Shown one piece after another: positions 19,276 through 24,609 of a stretch of 24,609 bases of DNA. Source of the stretch: a virus; IMG/VR virus record IMGVR_UViG_3300006868_000109, positions 1 to 24,609 of that record. One strand, 5' to 3'. Position 1 is the first letter of the stretch. Each line of letters begins with the position of its first letter. Both the position numbers and the translations under genes were made by a program. The notes beneath the pieces were generated by a model. The model searched no databases. It had not been told where the DNA came from and saw only the letters and a list, made by a program, of their open reading frames with translations.

Positions 19276-20077
19276 TGGTTTTTTAATTTATGCCTCAGGA
19301 CCTGATTACATAAAACAAGCCTATCTTTGTGGACTAAGTATAGAGAGATTTAATAATTTTCCAATTTCTCTTGTTACAACAGATGATACTTATATTACAG
19401 AAAAAATTAAAAATTTTTTTGATAAAATTATTATTGTTCCACCGGATTTAAATTATCGTTATCATATCAGTAATAGGTCGTCTTTGTATTTTTTATCTCC
19501 ATATGAAAATACAATTGTTTTTGATAGTGATACAATTATATTAGAAAATTTTGATAAAAAATGGCAAGAATTATATGATCAAAATTTCATATACTATCCT
19601 ACAGATGCATTTACGTATAGAAATGTCAAGGTAACAAATGATTTTTATAGGAAAGCATTTGTTGATAATAATTTGCCTAATATTTACACAGGTTGTTATT
19701 TTTTTAAAAAATGTAATGAAAGCGATAAATTTTATAGCTTATTAAAAATAGTTGCAGATAATTGGCCTGAATTTTACAAAATATATTTAGGCAAGGATAA
19801 ATTAAATTTACCTAGTATGGATATTTTGACAGCTATTACAGATAAAATGTTAAAAGTAAATAGTATTAAACAAAAATCTTTTTTTAAATTTATTCATATG
19901 AAAAATAAAATTCAAGATTGGAAAATTAATGCAAATTCATGGTTAGATACAATTCCTTATTATATTAATGATGATAGTGAATTATTTGTTGGAAATTATA
20001 AACAGAGTGGAGTATTTCATTATGTTATTAATGATTTTTGTAACGATTGTATAATTGATACGTTTGAAAAATTATGA
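19268..20077 (+). CDS. glycosyltransferase-like protein (GT-A fold, DSD motif), 269 aa
   Basis: Second of a tandem pair: 'GFLIYASGPDYIKQAYLCGLS' and 'ISLVTTDD' align by eye with the upstream protein, and 'SPYENTIVFDSDTIILENFD' carries the D86-S-D88 acidic motif expected to bind metal and a nucleotide sugar. 'IYTGCYFFKKC' occupies the place of the strand following the sugar site. Soluble, no signal peptide. The ATG overlaps the preceding stop by 8 nt (ATGGATAA) without a Shine-Dalgarno site, so it is probably translated by reinitiation. The two proteins are diverged well beyond a recent duplication and may use different donors or acceptors. An inactive scaffold role for one of them cannot be excluded from sequence alone. 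Confidence 0.7.
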   Translation: MDNGFLIYASGPDYIKQAYLCGLSIERFNNFPISLVTTDDTYITEKIKNFFDKIIIVPPDLNYRYHISNRSSLYFLSPYENTIVFDSDTIILENFDKKWQELYDQNFIYYPTDAFTYRNVKVTNDFYRKAFVDNNLPNIYTGCYFFKKCNESDKFYSLLKIVADNWPEFYKIYLGKDKLNLPSMDILTAITDKMLKVNSIKQKSFFKFIHMKNKIQDWKINANSWLDTIPYYINDDSELFVGNYKQSGVFHYVINDFCNDCIIDTFEKL

Positions 20078-20604
20078 ACTTTTACGTTTCTTATTTTGCA
20101 GATTCAAAAGAAGTCTGGCAATTTAGCAATGTACAGCCAGATAGTGATGATTTTATTGTAATTAATAACATAGAGGATTTAGGAGGATTATACGAAAGGA
20201 AAGATTGCATAACAAATTATAAAGTTAATTATGATAGTGTATTTGACAAATATTATATAACAAGTAAAGTAGCTAAAATTAAAAATACTAGTTTTATAGA
20301 AATTAAAGAATTTGTGTATGCAGATATATTTATTGTTCAAGATTTTAAATCAAATAAATGGAAATTTATTTTATCAGATCAATGCCAAATAGATGATAAT
20401 CCTGAAAAATTATTTTTTTCAATATGTAAGAATAATAATCCTAATATTTTGATTAGATTAATAGAGATTAATTTTAATGATTTGTTTTATAACAAGGAAA
20501 TTATAATTCCTTTTCAATATCAAATTGAAAAAGATAAGGAAAAAATAAGTATTTTTACGCACTATATTTCAATTAACTATTCTTATAAAAAAAATTATGA
20601 GTAA
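20074..20604 (+). CDS. hypothetical protein, 176 aa
   Basis: I do not recognise this protein. It begins 'MNFYVSYFADSKEVWQFSNV' and is rich in aromatic residues, Ile, Asn and Asp, with alternating hydrophobic stretches suggesting a beta-rich soluble domain. No signal peptide, membrane helix or catalytic motif is visible. It overlaps the upstream glycosyltransferase-like gene by 4 nt (ATGA) and the downstream 827-aa gene by 8 nt (ATGAGTAA), so it is locked into the same translation chain. Possibilities include an accessory or acceptor-recognition protein for the neighbouring transferases; this is inference from position only. Confidence 0.72.
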   Translation: MNFYVSYFADSKEVWQFSNVQPDSDDFIVINNIEDLGGLYERKDCITNYKVNYDSVFDKYYITSKVAKIKNTSFIEIKEFVYADIFIVQDFKSNKWKFILSDQCQIDDNPEKLFFSICKNNNPNILIRLIEINFNDLFYNKEIIIPFQYQIEKDKEKISIFTHYISINYSYKKNYE

Positions 20605-23080
20605 TATATTTAAAATTGCAGAACATGATGTAATTTTTTTGTCTTATGACGAACCAAATGCTGAAAAGAATTATGCAGATTTATTAACAAAAATACCCTG
20701 GGCTAAACGAATACACGGGGTACATGGTTCAGATTCTGCACATAAAGAATGTGCAAAGATAAGTGAAACAGAAAGATTAATAGTTATAGACGGTGATAAT
20801 ATTGTTGATGAAAATTTTGTAAATGAGGAAATAAAATTTAAAAAAAATGTTGATATAACAAAAAATGTAATCAGTTGGCCAGGAAGGAATATTATAAATG
20901 GTTTAATTTATGGTAATGGAGGTATTAAATGTTGGGACAAGCAAACCTTGCTTAATATAAAGACGCACGAGAATGCTGATCCGGATAATATACATGCACA
21001 AGTTGATTTTTGCTGGGATATAGAATATATTACAATGCAAAAGTCTATGAGTGTTGTAGAAAATAACTTTACACCTCAACAAGCATGGCGAGCTGGGTTT
21101 AGAGAAGGTGTTAAAATGTGTTTATTAGAAGGTGTCAAACCGTCTATAGAAGAATTTAATAAAATACATTGGAAAAATTTGCATAGATTGTACATATGGT
21201 GTATGACAGGACAAGATGTAAAAAATGGAATATATGCTATATTAGGTGCTAGGCAGGGTTTGTACAAGACTATGTGTACCGATTGGAATTTTATAAATGT
21301 TAGAGATTTTGCTTATTTAAATTCTTTATGGAATGACGAATTAGCAGGCATAGATGAAGATAGTGTTATTGATATTGCACAACAGGTTGGAGATAAAATT
21401 AAACAAAATTTAGATATACCTATTGCCAGCTTGCCATTAAGCGTAGATCAAAGCAAATTTTATAAAACTACATTTACAAATAGCGTTAGACCAAAGCATC
21501 CTTCGTTGGCTACTGATAAAGAAACAGCTAGTTATGATATTGTAATGATAACATACAATGAATTGAATGGAACAGAAAATTACAATAGATTAAAAAACAG
21601 ATTTACAAATGTAAAAAGGATTCATAAAGTAAAAGGAATACATCAAGCTCACATTGCAGCCGCAGAGATATGCGAAACTGATATGATGTGGGTAGTAGAC
21701 GGTGATGCTGAAATAGTAGAAGATTTTTGTTTTGATTATCTAGTTCCTGACACTGAAAAACAGTTTGTACATGTTTGGCGTAGCAAAAATCCTATAAATG
21801 ATTTAGAATATGGTTATGGTGGTGTAAAACTATTACCTACAGATAGGACACGCAATATGGATCTATCAAAACCAGACATGACCACAAGCATAAGTAGACA
21901 TTTTAAGAAAATGGACGAAGTAAGTAATTATACTAGATTTAATGTAGATAAATTTACTACTTGGCGAAGTGCGTTTAGAGAGTGTTGTAAATTAGCAAGT
22001 GCAGTAATTGATAGACAAAAGCAACAAGAAACAGATGAAAGATTAGAACGTTGGTGCAGTGATTATGGCAAGGACAGGTTATTTGGAGAATATGCAATCA
22101 AAGGTGCTAATCAAGGTAAAGAATATGGTATTGAAAATGCCGGTGATTATAATGCACTCTCAAAGATTAATGATTTTGATTGGCTTCTTTCTGTATTTAA
22201 CAATGAAGATGTAAGTAATTCCATTAATCAAAAAGAAAAAGATTTTGATAAAGTTAATAATATAGAGTTTATTCATGGTTTGCATGAATATGCAGTATAT
22301 AAATCTGAAAAAGATGTAGCAGAAAATTTAGATAATATTTTGAAAATATTATATTCTGACAATATCTCTAAACATTTAATTTTAGATGTTTTAATGAATA
22401 GCGCAGGCGAGAATACAAGATATTTTAGATTTGCAAGAGATTTTGTAAAAAAAGGTAAGAATTTAAAAATTTTATCAGATGCATTTAGTCGTAGTCAAAT
22501 GCGTAGTAAAATTTGGTTAGTTGACGAATTATCTAAAATTAATAAAAATTTTGATAATATAGTTTTATTAGCAGGATGGTATGGTCAGTTAATTGATTTA
22601 TTTGGAAATCAAAGTATAAATGAAATTACTTTTGCAAAATTTAGAAATATAGAACTTGACAAAGATTGTTGTTTAGAAAGTGATTACAATTTTAATTTAC
22701 GTAGATTAGAGGGTCATAAAGTTAAAGCAATAAATGCAGATATTAATAATCTTACCCTACATGAAAATGGTTATGAATGGGAAATTGAAAATTTTAAAAC
22801 TGAAGAAAAATATTTAGAGAAATTTTTACCAGATTTAATAATTAACACAAGCTCAGAACATATGACAACAGAATGGTTCAATCAAATACGTTTTAAAAAA
22901 TGGACAAAAAAACCTCTGGTTGTTATCCAAAATAATAATTTTTTTGGAATACCTGAACATGTAAATTGTGTGCATAGTGTCGATCATATGAAAAAAGTAT
23001 TTCCTATGGAACGTATACTATTTGAAGGAGAATTACAGCTTAAAGGTTATAAACGTGTAATGTTAATAGGATATGTATGA
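20597..23080 (+). CDS. three-domain protein: two GT-A-like domains fused to a methyltransferase-like domain, 827 aa
   Basis: Domain 1 (about residues 10-260) begins 'DVIFLSYDEPNAEKNYADLL' and has 'RIHGVHGSDSAHKEC' and an acidic D65-G-D67-N. Domain 2 (about 312-530) repeats the plan: 'YDIVMITYNELNGTENYNRL', 'RIHKVKGIHQAHIAAAEIC', D368-G-D370, 'NDLEYGYGGVKLLP', 'WRSAFRECCKLAS'. The domain-1 equivalents 'NGLIYGNGGIKCW' and 'AWRAGFREGVKMC' show an internal duplication. The arrangement suits GT-A glycosyltransferase-like domains. The last ~200 residues have 'NIVLLAGWYGQLIDLFG' (about 653-669) and 'LPDLIINTSSEHMTTEW' (about 744-760), matching motif I and the catalytic-side strand of class I SAM-dependent methyltransferases, though motif I is not classical. 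It overlaps both neighbours and starts without a clear ribosome site. Likely cytoplasmic; substrates unknown. Confidence 0.78.
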   Translation: MSNIFKIAEHDVIFLSYDEPNAEKNYADLLTKIPWAKRIHGVHGSDSAHKECAKISETERLIVIDGDNIVDENFVNEEIKFKKNVDITKNVISWPGRNIINGLIYGNGGIKCWDKQTLLNIKTHENADPDNIHAQVDFCWDIEYITMQKSMSVVENNFTPQQAWRAGFREGVKMCLLEGVKPSIEEFNKIHWKNLHRLYIWCMTGQDVKNGIYAILGARQGLYKTMCTDWNFINVRDFAYLNSLWNDELAGIDEDSVIDIAQQVGDKIKQNLDIPIASLPLSVDQSKFYKTTFTNSVRPKHPSLATDKETASYDIVMITYNELNGTENYNRLKNRFTNVKRIHKVKGIHQAHIAAAEICETDMMWVVDGDAEIVEDFCFDYLVPDTEKQFVHVWRSKNPINDLEYGYGGVKLLPTDRTRNMDLSKPDMTTSISRHFKKMDEVSNYTRFNVDKFTTWRSAFRECCKLASAVIDRQKQQETDERLERWCSDYGKDRLFGEYAIKGANQGKEYGIENAGDYNALSKINDFDWLLSVFNNEDVSNSINQKEKDFDKVNNIEFIHGLHEYAVYKSEKDVAENLDNILKILYSDNISKHLILDVLMNSAGENTRYFRFARDFVKKGKNLKILSDAFSRSQMRSKIWLVDELSKINKNFDNIVLLAGWYGQLIDLFGNQSINEITFAKFRNIELDKDCCLESDYNFNLRRLEGHKVKAINADINNLTLHENGYEWEIENFKTEEKYLEKFLPDLIINTSSEHMTTEWFNQIRFKKWTKKPLVVIQNNNFFGIPEHVNCVHSVDHMKKVFPMERILFEGELQLKGYKRVMLIGYV

Positions 23081-23304
23081 ATTTAGAAAATTTTAGTCTA
23101 AGAAAATTGCAAAAAGAAAGTGCTCGTGCATTAGCCACGATAGAAGCAACAAATAATAATATATACCAATTTAATAAGAATGCACATCACGATAGTCAAA
23201 ATTGGTATAAAACTGTAATTGAATGGTATGTAAAAGAATATGGAGGATTACCCAGTGAAGTAGGTCCTGGAAAAGAGATTAGGCTGTTAACAGAAAATGT
23301 ATAA
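23077..23304 (+). CDS. small hypothetical protein, 75 aa
   Basis: Unrecognised. The ATG overlaps the preceding stop by 4 nt (ATGA), with a weak TAGGA 10 nt upstream, and its own stop is overlapped 8 nt by the radical SAM gene (ATGTATAA). The first ~60 residues look helical and charged ('LRKLQKESARALATIEATNN', 'NWYKTVIEWYVKEYGG'), followed by 'PSEVGPGKEIRLLTENV'. It contains no cysteine. Its tight link to a radical SAM/SPASM-type gene allows the idea that it is a partner or peptide substrate of that enzyme, but nothing in the sequence proves this. The open frame is short, so reality rests mostly on the precise overlaps. Confidence 0.65.
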   Translation: MNLENFSLRKLQKESARALATIEATNNNIYQFNKNAHHDSQNWYKTVIEWYVKEYGGLPSEVGPGKEIRLLTENV

Positions 23305-24364
23305 TTATAGAGATATAAAAACAATTCATTTAGAAATAACACAAAATTGTCAAGCTTCATGTCCTATGTGTGATAGGAATCAAAACGGTGGAGCTTTGAA
23401 TCCTCATATTAATTTAGACGAATTAACAATTGATGATGTAAAAAATATATTTACACCAGAATTTATCTCGCAATTATCTACAATGTATATGTGTGGTAAT
23501 TTAGGCGATCCGATTGTTGCTCGTGATACTTTAGAAACGTTTGAATATTTTAGGAGTAATAATCCTAAAATGTGGTTAAGTATGAACACAAATGCAGGAG
23601 CTAGAGATGAGAATTGGTGGCAAGAGCTTGCTAAAATTTATGGCAGGATGGGAGCTGTTATTTTTAGTGTAGACGGCCTACAGGATACTAATCATATTTA
23701 TAGGCAAGGTGTAGTTTGGGAAAATGTAGAACGGTCTATGCGTAGCTTTACAAGTGCAGGAGGAAGAGGACGTTGGGACTTTTTAATTTTTGATCATAAC
23801 CAACATCAAGTAGAAGAAGCGGAGCGTTTAAGTAAAGAATGGGGTTTTGAAAAATTTATTAAGAAAAAAACTGGAAGATTTGTAACCGCAAATGTTGAAG
23901 CAAAGGAAACACATCAAGCAGTAAATAAAAAAGGTAAAAAAACTGCCGAACTTGCAAAACCCAAAGACGAATTTCAAAATACTGCTGTAAAAAAGTTGCC
24001 TACAATATTAGAAAAGTATGGAAGTATGGACAGCTATTATGATGTTGTTCCGATAAATTGTAAAGTAAAAAATGAAGGTAGTTTATTTATAACAGCAGAA
24101 GGTTTAGCTTTACCTTGTTGTTGGACAGCTGGCCGGATGTATAAATGGTGGCATGAAGATCCTAAAACAGAACAGATTTGGAATTTTATTAAAGATAAAT
24201 CGTTAATTGATGCAAAAAAAGGCTTGAAAAAAGTTTTTGAATCAAAAGTTTTTAAAGATATCGAAAATAGTTGGACAAAGCAAAGTTGTAAGGATGGAAA
24301 ATTAAAAGTTTGTGCAATTAAATGTGGAAAAGAGTTTGATCCTTTTGTTGCTCAGTTTGCATAA
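23297..24364 (+). CDS. radical SAM enzyme with SPASM-like C-terminal cysteines, 355 aa
   Basis: 'LEITQNCQASCPMC' supplies the CxxxCxxC cluster (C18, C22, C25) that binds the [4Fe-4S] centre and S-adenosylmethionine. 'GNLGDP' near residues 67-72 fits the SAM-binding 'GGEP' position, and 'WLSMNTNAG' and 'VIFSVDGLQDTNHIYR' fit the next strands of the radical SAM barrel. A C-terminal set of cysteines (C255, C274, C275, C331, C339, C343), with 'ITAEGLALPCCW', resembles a SPASM/twitch auxiliary cluster region. Enzymes of this class usually modify peptides or proteins, sometimes sugars. The gene overlaps the 75-aa gene by 8 nt and ends the coupled set. The substrate is unknown; virion proteins or glycans are plausible given the neighbours. 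Confidence 0.87.
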   Translation: MYNYRDIKTIHLEITQNCQASCPMCDRNQNGGALNPHINLDELTIDDVKNIFTPEFISQLSTMYMCGNLGDPIVARDTLETFEYFRSNNPKMWLSMNTNAGARDENWWQELAKIYGRMGAVIFSVDGLQDTNHIYRQGVVWENVERSMRSFTSAGGRGRWDFLIFDHNQHQVEEAERLSKEWGFEKFIKKKTGRFVTANVEAKETHQAVNKKGKKTAELAKPKDEFQNTAVKKLPTILEKYGSMDSYYDVVPINCKVKNEGSLFITAEGLALPCCWTAGRMYKWWHEDPKTEQIWNFIKDKSLIDAKKGLKKVFESKVFKDIENSWTKQSCKDGKLKVCAIKCGKEFDPFVAQFA

Positions 24365-24367
24365 ATA
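24360..24367 (+). promoter_or_regulatory. possible late promoter-like octamer (7 of 8 match)
   Basis: CATAAATA overlaps the stop of the radical SAM gene and differs from TATAAATA only at the first base. It is too close (4 nt) to the ATG at 24372 to serve that start, but could transcribe the structured region to the right. A chance match is quite possible. Confidence 0.15.
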
Positions 24368-24371
24368 TTTT

Positions 24372-24609
24372 ATGAATATTATAATATTTAATGCTCAAAA
24401 AAATATTAATACAGGCATAGTTGAAATACCAAAAAATGCTTCGACATTATTTGGTAAAATCATGTACTATCGTCGTTTACGTAGTACACGCACCATAAGA
24501 AAATCTATGGCGGAATTTTTGCAGTCTGGACATGTCCCTGGGGGTGCGCAGGGACTTGACTCAAGTAAACTAAGGTCACGGGGGTTTAACAAACGCAATA
24601 AATTTACTG
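24372..24609 (+). CDS. uncertain open frame running off the right edge, 3' partial
   Basis: The ATG at 24372 opens a frame with no stop for 79 codons to the window end. It begins 'MNIIIFNAQKNINTGIVEI', becomes Arg/Lys/Ser-rich ('MYYRRLRSTRTIRKSMAEF') and continues through the G+C-rich terminal segment using codons that are scarce elsewhere here (GGG, CGG, GCG). There is no Shine-Dalgarno site and, unlike the seven genes before it, no overlap with the upstream gene. The frame could be a real small gene or a chance opening through a structured RNA; I lean to chance in its second half. Confidence 0.25.
   Translation, partial: MNIIIFNAQKNINTGIVEIPKNASTLFGKIMYYRRLRSTRTIRKSMAEFLQSGHVPGGAQGLDSSKLRSRGFNKRNKFT
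24463..24488 (+). repeat. inverted repeat / hairpin
   Basis: TGTACTA at 24463-24469 is matched by TAGTACA at 24482-24488. With one bulged T the stem extends by CGT/ACG to ten pairs around a 5-base loop. It is not followed by a U-tract, so it is not a simple terminator. Confidence 0.6.
24534..24555 (+). repeat. inverted repeat / hairpin with complementary upstream strand
   Basis: GTCCCTG at 24534-24540 pairs perfectly with CAGGGAC at 24549-24555 around the 8-base loop GGGGTGCG. Six loop bases (GGTGCG, 24543-24548) are complementary to CGCACC at 24489-24494, just after the preceding hairpin, so a pseudoknot is possible. No U-tract follows. Confidence 0.6.

Larger units (their letters stand above)
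24460..24609 (+). ncRNA. candidate structured RNA, possibly tmRNA-like, cut by the window edge
   Basis: The stretch 24481-24600 is 57 of 120 G+C by count, far above the neighbouring genes, as expected of an RNA gene in an AT-rich phage. It holds two perfect inverted repeats and a potential loop-to-strand pseudoknot. From 24540, GGGGGTG then GGGACTTGAC at matching spacing resembles the 5' end of E. coli tmRNA (GGGGCTG, then GGATTCGAC), and AAACGCAA at 24592-24599 resembles the region where the tag reading frame resumes in many tmRNAs. However, the usually conserved TCGAC reads TTGAC here, and the 3' half that would hold the T-arm lies outside the window. The tmRNA label is tentative, and another phage RNA is equally possible. 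Confidence 0.33.

Noticed and set aside
24363-24393. AATATT-type inverted repeat as an operator
   Set aside because: Short A/T palindromes are everywhere in this AT-rich sequence; nothing sets this one apart.
24485-24548. Circularly permuted (two-piece) tmRNA with a 3' end at ACGCACCA
   Set aside because: GGTGCG/CGCACC pair as an acceptor stem would, but the preceding hairpin lacks a 5-bp stem with a 7-base TTCGA-type T-loop, so an acceptor piece is not supported.
24463-24555. Rho-independent terminator after the radical SAM gene
   Set aside because: Both hairpins lack a following T-run, and the first begins about 100 bases past the stop.
24460-24609. tRNA gene in the G+C-rich end segment
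   Set aside because: No GTTCRANYC-type T-loop or cloverleaf was found on either strand.

Overview
The window is a strongly AT-rich stretch of a tailed-phage genome, read entirely on the + strand and packed almost without gaps. A giant virion protein, a triad of tail-fibre/collar-type proteins that share one N-terminal module, and a T4-type late promoter octamer (TATAAATA) point to a marine T4-like myovirus of the kind that infects Pelagibacter (SAR11) or picocyanobacteria. The host assignment is inference from protein style and base composition; no decisive host marker is present.

Region 1 (1-10802) is one open frame already open at the left edge: at least 3,599 residues of a giant virion protein. 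It has FG-GAP-like beta-propeller blades in its first half, two Gly/Tyr-rich 'GYxxxP' beta modules in the middle and a long series of 'VNG'-type beta modules toward the C terminus. Region 2 (10823-18104) holds five further probable virion genes: a 204-aa protein; three large paralogues (701, 672, 519 aa) with a common ~140-residue N-terminal module but different C-terminal tips (tail collar with an HxH motif; beta-repeat fibre; ADLAEN-type domain); and a 309-aa Ser/Thr/Gly-rich protein. These mostly have recognisable Shine-Dalgarno sites and short gaps.

Region 3 (18105-24364) changes style. Seven genes are joined end to end: a GTG start abutting the previous stop, then only 8-nt or 4-nt overlaps, mostly without Shine-Dalgarno sites. 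They encode a 115-aa unknown, two tandem related glycosyltransferase-like proteins, a 176-aa unknown, an 827-aa fusion of two GT-A-like domains with a methyltransferase-like domain, a 75-aa unknown and a radical SAM/SPASM-type enzyme. The best guess for their joint job is chemical decoration of virion proteins or host surface glycans. That is the most interesting candidate system in the window.

Region 4 (24365-24609) departs from the rest of the window. Its last ~150 bases are clearly richer in G+C, contain two perfect inverted repeats and a possible loop pseudoknot, and show a stretch resembling the 5' end of tmRNA. It looks like the start of a structured RNA cut by the window edge, although a reading frame also stays open through it.

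No CRISPR array, insertion sequence, integrase, tRNA or convincing rho-independent terminator was seen.
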